Shown: positions 6,802 through 13,099, numbered from the stretch's first letter. The stretch: DNA of 13,545 nt from Eubacteriaceae bacterium (GCA_017613995.1 JAGACT010000002.1:1-13545); one strand, 5' to 3'. Program-made: numbers and translations. The notes: generated from the letters alone by a model not told the origin.

Positions 6802-6830
6802 AAAATAAAAAGGCACGAAAAGTGCCTTTT
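6802..6830 (-). terminator. tsf: Intrinsic terminator after tsf
   Basis: Nine-bp arms AAAAGGCAC (6808-6816) and GTGCCTTTT (6822-6830) surround a 5-base loop. On the minus strand this gives a hairpin ending in T-rich sequence (TTTTTATTTTA). It starts 10 bases after the tsf stop. Confidence 0.85.
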
Positions 6831-6839
6831 CAAACAATA

Positions 6840-7724
6840 TTAACCGTTGATCTGCTTTGCGATCTCCTCGGCGAAATTCTCGCTTCTCTTCTCAAGGCCT
6901 TCGCCCATCTGATAGCGGGTGAATCTCACCAGTTCGATGTTTCCGCCCAGCTCCTTGGCGGTGTTCTTGGTGAACTGCGCGATGGAGATCTTGTCGTCCT
7001 TTACGAAGGGCTGATCCACGAGGCAGACTTCCTTGAACATCTTCTGGATCCTTCCGGCCACCATCTTCTCTGCGATCTCCTTGGACTTGCCCTCGTTCTC
7101 GGCCTGGTGGATAAGGATATCCTTTTCCTTGTCGATCACTTCCTGGGGCACCTGGGTCTGGTCGAGATAGGTGGGGTTGGCGGCTGCGATCTGCATTGCC
7201 ACGTCCTTGAGGTACTCCTGCATCTTCGCGCTTCCCACGAGGGCCGCGTCGCACTTCGCCTGAAGGAGGACGCCGATCTTTCCGCCCATGTGGATGTATT
7301 CGCCGAACATTCCGTCTCCGTCGAGAACGTACTTCTCGCTTCTTCTGATGACGATGTTCTCACCGATGTTGGCGATGACTTCCTTTGCCTTCTCGGCAAG
7401 AGCTTCCTCGCTGACTCCCTCGGCGATGTCCCTGGCGGTCTGCTTTACGAAAGCGACGAAATTCTCGTTCTTTCCGACGAAGTCGGTCTCGCAGTTCACT
7501 TCAACGATGACTGCGGTATTTCCGTCGGGAGATACGTATGTTCCGACGCTGCCTTCCGCTGCGACTCTGCTGCTCTTCTTGGCTGCGCTGGCGATGCCCT
7601 TCTCACGAAGGAAGGTCACGGCCTTGTCCAGATCTCCGTCGGTCTCGGTCAGGGCCTTTTTGCAGTCCATCATTCCTGCGCCGGTCATTTCTCTTAACTG
7701 CTTGACTAATTCAGCTGTGATCAT
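6840..7724 (-). CDS. tsf: Elongation factor Ts
   Basis: This 294-residue protein is the nucleotide exchange factor for EF-Tu. The N-terminal UBA-like domain has VKQLREMTGAGMMDCKKAL (7-25), and the core contains CETDFVGKNENF (78-89) with the TDFV exchange motif at 80-83. I chose the ATG at 7724 because EF-Ts similarity starts at MITAELVKQLRE and a GAGGAG site precedes it. The frame stays open for 73 codons further upstream, but that stretch is the rpsB gene in another frame. The gene lies 7 bases after the rpsB stop, and its ribosome site overlaps the rpsB 3' end. The pair is terminated by the hairpin at 6802-6830. Confidence 0.98.
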   Translation of the reverse strand: MITAELVKQLREMTGAGMMDCKKALTETDGDLDKAVTFLREKGIASAAKKSSRVAAEGSVGTYVSPDGNTAVIVEVNCETDFVGKNENFVAFVKQTARDIAEGVSEEALAEKAKEVIANIGENIVIRRSEKYVLDGDGMFGEYIHMGGKIGVLLQAKCDAALVGSAKMQEYLKDVAMQIAAANPTYLDQTQVPQEVIDKEKDILIHQAENEGKSKEIAEKMVAGRIQKMFKEVCLVDQPFVKDDKISIAQFTKNTAKELGGNIELVRFTRYQMGEGLEKRSENFAEEIAKQING

Positions 7725-7731
7725 AGAATTA

Positions 7732-8523
7732 TTACTCCTCTTCTCCGTCAAATGTAGCAACGGGTGTTTCCCTTGCGGGTGCTTCCTCTGCCCGGGGCTC
7801 TTCTTCAGCCATGGGTCTGTCTTCGCCTGCGTAGAAGCTTTCGCCCTGTCTGCCTTCGAGGATGGCGTTGGATGCCGCTGATGTGAGCAGTGCCACGGCG
7901 CGGATGGCGTCATCGTTTCCGGGGATGGGGTAGTCAGCGTCATCGGGATCGCAGTTGGTGTCGACCACGGCCACTACGGGGATGCCCAGCTTCTTGGCTT
8001 CGAGGATGGCGATCTTTTCCTTCTTGGGGTCGATGACGAACATTGCCTTCGGCAGTTCCTTCATGTTCTTGATGCCGCCGAGGAAGCGCTCGAGCTTCTC
8101 TCTCTCGTTCTTGAGGTTGACGACTTCCTTCTTGGGCAGCACGTCGAAGGTCCCGTCCTCTTCCATGTCATACAGTTTCTGGAGCCTGTCGATCCTCTTC
8201 TGGATGGTCTTGAAGTTAGTGAGGGTCCCGCCGAGCCATCTCTGGTTGACGTAGTATGCTCCGCACTTCTTGGCCTCGTTCTCGATGGCGTCCTGGGCCT
8301 GCTTCTTGGTGCCCACGAAAAGGACTCCTCCGTCCTCCATGGCGACTTCCCTGAGGAATTCGCATGCGTTGTCGATCAGTCCGACTGTCTGCTGAAGGTC
8401 GATGATGTAGATGCCGTTTCTCTCGGTGTAGATGTACCTCTTCATCTTGGGGTTCCATCTTCTTGTCTGGTGGCCGAACTGGACTCCGGCTTCCAGAAGC
8501 TGCTTCATTGTTACGTAGCTCAT
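7732..8523 (-). CDS. rpsB: 30S ribosomal protein S2
   Basis: This is a 263-residue S2. Signatures are LLEAGVQFGHQTRRWNPKM (9-27), the coiled-coil start YYVNQRWLGGTLTNF (90-104), and the conserved PKAMFVIDPKKEKIAILEA with IPVVAVVDTNCDPD further on. It is slightly longer than usual because of an acidic tail of about 35 residues rich in Glu, Pro and Ala after LEGRQGE. The ATG at 8523 has a strong AGGAGG site. It is the first gene of rpsB-tsf. The roughly 140-base 5' leader leaves room for autoregulation by S2, as known for rpsB in other bacteria. Confidence 0.98.
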   Translation of the reverse strand: MSYVTMKQLLEAGVQFGHQTRRWNPKMKRYIYTERNGIYIIDLQQTVGLIDNACEFLREVAMEDGGVLFVGTKKQAQDAIENEAKKCGAYYVNQRWLGGTLTNFKTIQKRIDRLQKLYDMEEDGTFDVLPKKEVVNLKNEREKLERFLGGIKNMKELPKAMFVIDPKKEKIAILEAKKLGIPVVAVVDTNCDPDDADYPIPGNDDAIRAVALLTSAASNAILEGRQGESFYAGEDRPMAEEEPRAEEAPARETPVATFDGEEE

Positions 8524-8528
8524 TGAAT

Positions 8529-8660
8529 GTTTTCCTCCTGGTTTTTACCTCCGTGCTCCCAAGGATCCGTCAACACAGAATGTGCAACCCTGCGGCCCCG
8601 GTGGAACACGTGCGTAATGATGAATATTTCGCGCACGAAAACAAGGGTGTCTGCGCACGC
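8529..8660 (-). promoter_or_regulatory. rpsB: Possible structured 5' leader of rpsB
   Basis: This is the transcribed stretch between the predicted rpsB promoter and the ribosome site. The plus-strand segment CGTGCG (8609-8614) is complementary to CGCACG at 8632-8637 and also to an identical CGCACG at 8654-8659, so two alternative hairpins can form in the RNA. S2 leaders in other bacteria bind S2 and repress translation. Whether this one does is inference, and I did not recognise a known consensus. Confidence 0.3.
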
Positions 8661-8666
8661 CATGAT

Positions 8667-8694
8667 AGTGTATCATACCCCGGGGAAAAATCAA
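8667..8694 (-). promoter_or_regulatory. rpsB: Promoter of rpsB-tsf
   Basis: On the minus strand TTGATT (8694-8689), a 16-base spacer, then TACACT (8672-8667) preceded by TGA. Both hexamers deviate from consensus but the TGn extension supports it. It lies downstream of the hslU terminator. Confidence 0.55.
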
Positions 8695-8728
8695 ACCGAA
8701 AAATGATCTTTTTTTGTGATTTCAAAGC

Positions 8729-8755
8729 AAAAAACCGGGGCCCAAAGGGTCCCGG
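8729..8755 (-). terminator. hslU: Intrinsic terminator after hslVU
   Basis: GC-rich 9-bp arms (8735-8743 and 8747-8755) with one A-C mismatch and a 3-base loop are followed on the minus strand by six Ts (8734-8729). The hairpin begins 11 bases after the hslU stop. Confidence 0.9.
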
Positions 8756-8766
8756 CGGGAAAAGTC

Positions 8767-10191
8767 TCACAGTATGAAGCGGCTGGTGTCCTTTTTGAGG
8801 TCCTCTTCCTCGCTTTTGAAGACGTTCTTCACGTAGTCCCGGGTCACGGTGAATACCTTCTGATCGTATTCCGGGGCATAGAAGGAGATCTCGGAGAGCA
8901 CCTTCTCCAGCACGGTGTACAGCCTTCTGGCTCCGATGTTCTCGCTGGTCTCGTTCTCCATGAAGGCCATCTTCGCCAGATACTCCAGGGCGTCCTCGTC
9001 GAACTTCAGCTCCAGGCCCTCCGTGGCCAGAAGCTCCGTGTACTGCTTTATAAGGGCGTTCTGGGGCTGGGTGAGGATCTTGAGGAAGTCCTCCTCTGTG
9101 AGGGAATCCAGCTTGACCTTGATGGGGAATCGTCCCTGCAGTTCCGGGATCAGGTCGCTGACCTTGCTCATGTGGAACGCTCCAGCTCCGATGAAGAGCA
9201 TGAAGTCGGTCTTCACCGGCCCGTACTTGGTGGTGACGGTGCAGCCCTCCACTATGGGGAGGATATCCCTCTGCACGCCCTCCCTGGACACGTCCGGGCC
9301 GTTGCCCTTGTATCCTCCGGCGATCTTGTCGATCTCGTCCAGGAAGATGATGCCGTCCTGCTCCGCGCTTCTCAGGCCCTCCTCGTTGATGGCGTCCATG
9401 TCTATGAGCTTCTGGCTCTCCTCGGCGGTGAAGATCTCCCTGGCCTGGGCCACGGTGGTCTTTCTCTTCTTTTTCTTCTGGGGGAAGATGCTGCCCAGCA
9501 TGCCTCCCAGGTTCATGGACATCTCGCTGTTGCCTCCGTCGGAGCCGATGACCCCGATGGGCACGCTCTGGCGGTCCTCCACCATTATCTCGATCTGCAT
9601 ATCCTCCAGTTCCCCCGCGTCGAGACGCCTTTTCATCTCTGCGCGGGAAAGGCGCATCTCCTGCTGGGCCTGGGGATCGGGAATGCTCTGCTGCGCAGGC
9701 TGCTGGGGCTGCTGCTGGGGACGGCGGTTGCCGAAGAAGATCTCGTAGGCGTTTTTGGTCTCCGGCGCCGCGGCGGAAGCGGGCAGTATGGCGTCCAGGA
9801 GCCTCTCGTCCACTATGTCCTTTGCCTTCTCCTTTACGTTGTCCAGCTCTCTCTGCTTCACCATGCGGATGGATGTGGCCACCAGGTCCCTGACCATGCT
9901 CTCCACGTCCCTTCCCACATATCCGACCTCGGTGAACTTGGTGGCCTCCACTTTGATGAAGGGGGCGTCCACCAGCTTTGCCAGTCTGCGGGCTATCTCC
10001 GTTTTTCCCACGCCCGTGGGGCCCATCATGATGATGTTCTTGGGAGTGACTTCATCGCGCATCTCGGGGGACAGCAGCCTTCTGCGGTAGCGGTTGCGGA
10101 GGGCTATGGCCACGCTCTTCTTGGCTTCATCCTGGCCGATGATGTATTTGTCCAGTTCCTTTACTATCTGATTGGGGGTGAGTTCGTTCAT
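8767..10191 (-). CDS. hslU: ATP-dependent protease ATPase subunit HslU (ClpY)
   Basis: This is a 474-residue AAA+ unfoldase that forms a hexameric cap on HslV and feeds it substrates. Motifs: IIGQDEAKK (17-25), Walker A GPTGVGKT (57-64), pore loop GYVG (90-93), Walker B IIFLDE (281-286) and the sensor-2 block ENIGARRLYT near 420. The intermediate (I) domain spans about 110-250 and contains a glutamine- and proline-rich stretch (157-178) and a KKKKRK cluster (239-244). The C-terminus SRFIL is the conserved tail that docks into HslV. The ATG at 10191 overlaps the hslV stop by four bases (ATGA), so translation is coupled. Length and motifs indicate an intact gene. Confidence 0.98.
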   Translation of the reverse strand: MNELTPNQIVKELDKYIIGQDEAKKSVAIALRNRYRRRLLSPEMRDEVTPKNIIMMGPTGVGKTEIARRLAKLVDAPFIKVEATKFTEVGYVGRDVESMVRDLVATSIRMVKQRELDNVKEKAKDIVDERLLDAILPASAAAPETKNAYEIFFGNRRPQQQPQQPAQQSIPDPQAQQEMRLSRAEMKRRLDAGELEDMQIEIMVEDRQSVPIGVIGSDGGNSEMSMNLGGMLGSIFPQKKKKRKTTVAQAREIFTAEESQKLIDMDAINEEGLRSAEQDGIIFLDEIDKIAGGYKGNGPDVSREGVQRDILPIVEGCTVTTKYGPVKTDFMLFIGAGAFHMSKVSDLIPELQGRFPIKVKLDSLTEEDFLKILTQPQNALIKQYTELLATEGLELKFDEDALEYLAKMAFMENETSENIGARRLYTVLEKVLSEISFYAPEYDQKVFTVTRDYVKNVFKSEEEDLKKDTSRFIL

Positions 10192-10730
10192 GCCATTTCC
10201 TCCAGATCTATGACCTTTATGTTGTCGTTGGTGTACACGCAGATCTCCGAAGCGATCTTCAGGCTCTCCCTGACGATGTCCGCCGCGTCCATGTCAGAAT
10301 GCCTTACCAGGGCCCTGGCCGCCGCCATGGCGTACATGCTGCCGCTGCCGATGGAGGCAACTCCGTCATCGGGCTCGATGACCTCTCCCGTGCCGCTGAC
10401 TATCAGCACGTTCTCCCGGTCGCAGGCGATCAGCAGGGCGTCCAGCTTCCTTAAGGTCACGTCGGTCCGCCACTGCTTGGCCATCTCTATGGCAGCTCTC
10501 TGGATGTTCCCGGAATACTGCTCGAGTTTTGCCTCGAACATGTCGGAAAGGGTGAAGGCGTCGGCCACGCTTCCCGCGAAGCCCACGGCCACCTTCCCGT
10601 GGTATACAGTGCGCACCTTCTCCGCGGTGTGCTTCATTATGGTGGTCTCTCCGAGGGTGACCTGCCCGTCTCCTCCGATGGCTATGCGTCCGTTCCTCTT
10701 GACCGCCAGTATGGTCGTTGCTCGAAACAT
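10188..10730 (-). CDS. hslV: ATP-dependent protease proteolytic subunit HslV (ClpQ)
   Basis: This is a 180-residue proteasome-beta-like peptidase. The start MFRATTILAVKRNG shows a four-residue leader before T5-T6. The first Thr (T5) aligns with the catalytic N-terminal Thr of E. coli HslV, so removal of MFRA would be needed for a Thr nucleophile. Other blocks are GGDGQVTLG (19-27), VGFAGSVADAFTL (49-61), KQWRTDVTLRKLDALL, and the C-terminal AIGSGS-type and ICVYTN segments. The ATG at 10730 has AAGGAG at 7-base spacing. A TGATATAAT promoter lies about 66 bases upstream. The gene overlaps hslU. In Bacillus the ClpQ enzyme uses Ser instead, so the processing mode here is of interest. Confidence 0.97.
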   Translation of the reverse strand: MFRATTILAVKRNGRIAIGGDGQVTLGETTIMKHTAEKVRTVYHGKVAVGFAGSVADAFTLSDMFEAKLEQYSGNIQRAAIEMAKQWRTDVTLRKLDALLIACDRENVLIVSGTGEVIEPDDGVASIGSGSMYAMAAARALVRHSDMDAADIVRESLKIASEICVYTNDNIKVIDLEEMA

Positions 10731-10795
10731 ATATGGTTTTCTCCTTGTGTTGGTCTGTGTCTTCTGCCCCGAAGGGCGATTGCTTTCGTATAAAT

Positions 10796-10804
10796 ATTAT
10801 ATCA
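10796..10804 (-). promoter_or_regulatory. hslV: Extended -10 promoter of hslVU
   Basis: The minus strand reads TGATATAAT, with TATAAT at 10801-10796. A TTTGGA hexamer lies 16 bases up as a poor -35. I saw no CIRCE element or CtsR-type tandem GGTCAAA, so heat-shock control by those repressors is not supported. Confidence 0.65.
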
Positions 10805-10889
10805 GTCCCGGGATAATTCCAAACAACTTAATCAGGGTTTAATGCTCCCCCGGAGCGGCTCAATTATTTTTATTTGTTCGTGAATTCAC

Positions 10890-10918
10890 TTGACAATCCC
10901 ATGTCTATCATTTATACT
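10890..10918 (+). promoter_or_regulatory. Promoter of the tRNA operon
   Basis: TTGACA (10890-10895), 17 bases, then TATACT (10913-10918). It is a near-perfect promoter 13 bases before the first tRNA. Confidence 0.85.
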
Positions 10919-10931
10919 AATTCATGCATTT

Positions 10932-11005
10932 GCGGGTGTAGCTCAGTGGTAGAGCCCCAGCCCTCCAAGCTGGTTGCGAGGGTTCGATCCCCTTCACCCG
11001 CTCCA
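10932..11005 (+). tRNA. tRNA-Gly (anticodon TCC)
   Basis: A 74-base cloverleaf with acceptor GCGGGTG/CACCCGC, D-arm GCTC/GAGC with GG in the loop, anticodon stem CCAGC/GCTGG, T-arm GAGGG TTCGATC CCCTT, discriminator T and encoded CCA. The anticodon loop is CCTCCAA. The base before the anticodon (position 33) is C, where nearly all tRNAs have U. Otherwise the molecule looks like a normal elongator and reads GGA/GGG. Confidence 0.96.
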
Positions 11006-11016
11006 TTTGTATCTGT

Positions 11017-11092
11017 GTGCCAGTAGCTCAGGGGATAGAGCAACGGCCTTCTAAGCCGTGTGTCGGAGGTTCGATTCCTCTCTGGCGCACCA
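11017..11092 (+). tRNA. tRNA-Arg (anticodon TCT)
   Basis: A 76-base cloverleaf: acceptor GTGCCAG/CTGGCGC (one T-G pair), anticodon arm ACGGC CTTCTAA GCCGT, T-loop TTCGATT, discriminator A and encoded CCA. It reads AGA/AGG. Confidence 0.97.
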
Positions 11093-11110
11093 TTTGAAAA
11101 ACTATATGCC

Positions 11111-11188
11111 GGTGGGATTGGCTTAGCTGGTTAAAGCGTCGGATTGTGGTTCCGAAGATCCAGGGTTCGAATCCCTGATTCCACCCCA
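11111..11188 (+). tRNA. tRNA-His (anticodon GTG)
   Basis: A 78-base gene including the histidine-specific extra G at -1 (11111) opposite discriminator C73. Acceptor GTGGGAT/ATTCCAC, anticodon arm TCGGA TTGTGGT TCCGA, T-arm CAGGG/CCCTG, encoded CCA. Confidence 0.97.
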
Positions 11189-11193
11189 TCCAT

Positions 11194-11269
11194 AGGGGTA
11201 TCGCCAAGCGGTAAGGCAACGGACTCTGACTCCGTCATCACTGAGGTTCGAATCCTCATACCCCTGCCA
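11194..11269 (+). tRNA. tRNA-Gln (anticodon CTG)
   Basis: A 76-base cloverleaf: acceptor AGGGGTA/TACCCCT, anticodon arm ACGGA CTCTGAC TCCGT, T-loop TTCGAAT, discriminator G and encoded CCA. CTG reads only CAG, so a TTG isoacceptor must exist elsewhere. It is the last tRNA of the operon and lies only 5 bases after tRNA-His. Confidence 0.96.
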
Positions 11270-11278
11270 CGATATCAC

Positions 11279-11303
11279 GGACTGCCTGAGGCAGTCCTTT
11301 TTT
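11279..11303 (+). terminator. Intrinsic terminator of the tRNA operon
   Basis: Eight-bp arms GGACTGCC (11279-11286) and GGCAGTCC (11290-11297) surround loop TGA and are followed by six Ts. Confidence 0.93.
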
Positions 11304-11309
11304 CGTACC

Positions 11310-11334
11310 AAAAAAAAGACCTGCGGGGCAGGTC
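11310..11334 (-). terminator. yhbY: Intrinsic terminator of yhbY
   Basis: Seven-bp arms (11318-11324 and 11328-11334) with a 3-base loop are followed on the minus strand by eight Ts (11317-11310). It begins one base after the yhbY stop and faces the tRNA terminator, insulating the two convergent units. Confidence 0.92.
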
Positions 11335-11335
11335 C

Positions 11336-11626
11336 TTACGGAAGCACTATCTTCGGATCGTCGTCGCTCCTTCTGTAGAGCACGAAGGTCTTTCCTATCG
11401 CCTGGACGAATTCCGCCCCCAGCAGGTCCCTGAGCTCGTTGGCGGTCTGTTTCGCCCCGAGATCCGCCCCCTCCTGGAGTCTTACCTTCACCAGCTCCCG
11501 GGCGTCAAGGCAGCTGTCCGTTTCGCTTATGACGTTTTCGGTGAGGCCCGCCTTCCCTATGAATACAGTGGGGGAAAGGCTGTTGGCAAGGCTTTTGAGA
11601 TATGAACGCTGTTTTCCTGTTATCAC
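11336..11626 (-). CDS. yhbY: CRM-domain ribosome assembly RNA-binding protein YhbY
   Basis: This 96-residue protein is entirely one CRS1-YhbY (CRM) RNA-binding domain. It starts with ITGKQRSYLKSLANSLSPTVFIGKAGLT and has the family GxxG-type loop at IGKAGLT (23-29). The ending VQAIGKTFVLYRRSDD is typical. YhbY associates with pre-50S ribosomal particles. The start is GTG at 11626, 8 bases after GGGAGG; the nearby ATG at 11634 is out of frame. It is transcribed alone, divergent from the VOC gene, and ends in its own terminator. Confidence 0.95.
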   Translation of the reverse strand: MITGKQRSYLKSLANSLSPTVFIGKAGLTENVISETDSCLDARELVKVRLQEGADLGAKQTANELRDLLGAEFVQAIGKTFVLYRRSDDDPKIVLP

Positions 11627-11649
11627 GGATGCATCCTCCCTTCACCGGG

Positions 11650-11655
11650 ATTATA
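11650..11655 (-). promoter_or_regulatory. yhbY: -10 element for yhbY
   Basis: Perfect TATAAT on the minus strand at 11655-11650, 24 bases before the GTG start. The hexamer 17 bases up is TTTCGC, similar to the TTTCGT at the pyrH promoter but a poor -35 match. Confidence 0.5.
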
Positions 11656-11696
11656 CCTCAAAATCACCCGCTGCGAAATCCCCTTTCCCCGGGATA

Positions 11697-11705
11697 TGGT
11701 ATAAT
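11697..11705 (+). promoter_or_regulatory. Extended -10 promoter of the VOC gene
   Basis: TGGTATAAT with TATAAT at 11700-11705, the same extended -10 as at pyrH. There is no recognisable -35. It lies 32 bases before the GTG start. Confidence 0.6.
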
Positions 11706-11737
11706 ATCATCAGAAAACGAAAAAGGAGGGACATACT

Positions 11738-12094
11738 GTGAAACTGGCACATATAACGATACAGAGCGCCGACCTGGAAGCGTCGGTGGGATTCTATTCA
11801 AAATGCGCGGGTCTGAAGATCGTCAGGGATATGAGGGACCGTCCGTCCAACAGGATAGTGTTCATGGGAGATGATGAGGAGGGCACCCTGGTGGAACTGA
11901 TCGACGCAGAGAAACCCTATAAGGGCAGCGGGGTCTCCATGGGCTTCGAGGTGGAGGACGTGGAGGCGTGCCGTCAGTGGTTCGTCTCCGAAGGCTACGA
12001 ACCCACCGTCATCAGATGGCTCGGGGAGGGCAGGGGATTCTTCTTCGTTAAGGATCCCAGCGGCTTCAGCGTGCAGTATATAACGAAACAATAA
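11738..12094 (+). CDS. VOC-superfamily (glyoxalase-fold) protein lacking two metal ligands
   Basis: This 118-residue protein is two beta-alpha-beta-beta-beta halves of the vicinal-oxygen-chelate fold. It starts MKLAHITIQSADLEASVGFY and ends in VKDPSGFSVQYI. Of the four positions that bind metal in glyoxalase I, H5 and E53 are kept. By my alignment the third is S67 (in GVSMGFEVEDV) instead of His and the fourth is Q113 instead of Glu. It is therefore probably not a standard lactoylglutathione lyase; a binding or resistance-type VOC role is possible. The start is GTG at 11738 with AAAGGAGGG in front. It is first in a likely rightward group with the DUF3846 and ybaK genes, though an 83-base gap follows it. 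Confidence 0.85.
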   Translation: MKLAHITIQSADLEASVGFYSKCAGLKIVRDMRDRPSNRIVFMGDDEEGTLVELIDAEKPYKGSGVSMGFEVEDVEACRQWFVSEGYEPTVIRWLGEGRGFFFVKDPSGFSVQYITKQ

Positions 12095-12177
12095 AAAAAT
12101 GTCCTCTTTTCAGAAGGAGAATCCGCCAGGAAGCGCATATATATCCGGTGAGAAACGATCTGAAAGGAGGAACAGCA

Positions 12178-12552
12178 ATGCTTGCTGTGGTAAAAAAATG
12201 CGGCATGGCGCCGGAGATCATGCACATCGCGGGGGACCTTCGGGACCTGCAGGGGATCGTGGGAGGGCTCATCGAGCCTCTGGCGCTGGACGAGCGCACG
12301 GACATCATCTGCAACGACGAGGGCAAGATCCTGGGCATGCCCATGAACGTGGTGCTGGAGTGCGACGGGGAAGAGGGGCCGGTCCTGGCGGACGTGCTCT
12401 GCGGGGACATAGTCTTCGTGGGATGCGACCGGGAAAGGGGCGACTTCGTTTCCCTGGAACTGGGGGCGGCGGCGGATCTGGTCAGGAGGCTCTCGTCGGA
12501 ATTCGTGATGACGTCCTCCCTGGAGCTGGTGCCGGTGCTGCATATCGGATGA
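12178..12552 (+). CDS. DUF3846-like protein
   Basis: This 124-residue acidic protein resembles the DUF3846 family as I know it: a short N-terminal strand (LAVVKKCGMAPEIMHIAG), a LRDLQGIVGGLIEPLAL segment, DIICNDEGKILGMPMN, then the GDIVFVGCDRERGDFVSL block. Family function is unknown and many members sit on phages or plasmids. I chose the ATG at 12178 because AAAGGAGG lies at good spacing; the frame also has an in-frame ATG at 12148 with no such site. It is 7 bases ahead of ybaK, so the two are co-transcribed. I see no mobile-element genes nearby. The family call is from memory of its pattern. Confidence 0.7.
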   Translation: MLAVVKKCGMAPEIMHIAGDLRDLQGIVGGLIEPLALDERTDIICNDEGKILGMPMNVVLECDGEEGPVLADVLCGDIVFVGCDRERGDFVSLELGAAADLVRRLSSEFVMTSSLELVPVLHIG

Positions 12553-12559
12553 GGTGTTT

Positions 12560-13036
12560 ATGAAAAAAGACAGCGAAAAGACGAATGTGATGCGGGTCCT
12601 CGACCAGAAGAAGATCCCCTACGAAGCGTTCTATTACGACGGGGAGGGGCTCTCCGGGGAGGACGTGGCGAGGGTGCTCGGTGAGGACGAAAGGCTCGTC
12701 TACAAGACCCTGGTGACCCGGGGGAGGGATCATGCTTACTACGTGTTCGTGATCCCCGTGGCACAGGAGCTGGACCTTAAGAAGGCGGCCTCATGTGCCG
12801 GCGAGAAGAGCATCGAGATGATAAAGCAAAAGGAGCTTTTGCCCCTGACCGGCTACATCCACGGCGGATGCTCCCCCGTGGGCATGAAGAAGGCCTTCCC
12901 CACTTTCCTGGACCGGAGCGCGGAGGATAAGGAAAGCATCTTCGTGTCCGCCGGCAGGGTGGGCGCCCAGGTGCGGCTTTCCCCGAAGGACCTGGAAAAG
13001 GTGATAAAGCTCGGTTACGCTCCTCTTACGAAGTGA
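12560..13036 (+). CDS. ybaK: Cys-tRNA(Pro)/YbaK-EbsC family deacylase
   Basis: This 158-residue single-domain protein is of the YbaK type, which hydrolyses Cys wrongly attached to tRNA(Pro). Landmarks are the N-terminal TNVMRVLDQKKIPYEAFYY (8-26), LVYKTLVTRG (46-55) with K49 at the conserved lysine position, and HGGCSPVGMKK (101-111), the family's GG-x-SP loop. The end has IFVSAGRVGAQVRLSPKDL. The ATG at 12560 is preferred over the GTG at 12554 because GAGG directly precedes it at 5-base spacing. It sits 7 bases after the DUF3846 stop and ends in a strong hairpin terminator. Confidence 0.95.
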   Translation: MKKDSEKTNVMRVLDQKKIPYEAFYYDGEGLSGEDVARVLGEDERLVYKTLVTRGRDHAYYVFVIPVAQELDLKKAASCAGEKSIEMIKQKELLPLTGYIHGGCSPVGMKKAFPTFLDRSAEDKESIFVSAGRVGAQVRLSPKDLEKVIKLGYAPLTK

Positions 13037-13042
13037 GAGGAG

Positions 13043-13084
13043 TATTCCCCCGCGGGAAACTTCCCGGCGGGGGATATTCTTTTA
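13043..13084 (+). terminator. ybaK: Intrinsic terminator after ybaK
   Basis: CCCCCGC (13047-13053) pairs with GCGGGGG (13067-13073) and continues inward as GGGAA/TTCCC with a one-base bulge. It is followed by ATATTCTTTT. Confidence 0.85.
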
Positions 13085-13099
13085 TGCGGAAAAATGAAT

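Noticed and set aside
6822..7697. 291-codon plus-strand frame antisense to tsf
   Set aside because: It is a shadow of tsf with Leu/Asp/His-rich composition typical of antisense frames in GC-rich genes.
6840..7943. 367-residue version of EF-Ts
   Set aside because: The first 73 codons are the rpsB 3' end read out of frame; EF-Ts homology and a ribosome site begin at 7724.
8716..10842. 708-codon open frame on the plus strand antisense to hslUV
   Set aside because: It mirrors the strong codon bias of hslU and hslV on the other strand, its translation is low-complexity Leu/Val/His-rich, and it has no recognisable domain.
10844..10856. Hairpin GCTCC/GGAGC between hslV and the tRNA operon as a terminator
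   Set aside because: It is only 5 bp, has no adjacent T-run on either strand, and no transcript needs to end there between divergent promoters.
10932..11269. tRNA cluster as an integration (att) site for a mobile element
   Set aside because: No integrase gene and no repeated tRNA 3' end is visible within the window.
12099..12563. 154-codon plus-strand frame overlapping the DUF3846 gene
   Set aside because: It is a Gly/Arg-rich out-of-frame reading; the DUF3846 frame has the ribosome site and recognisable conserved blocks.
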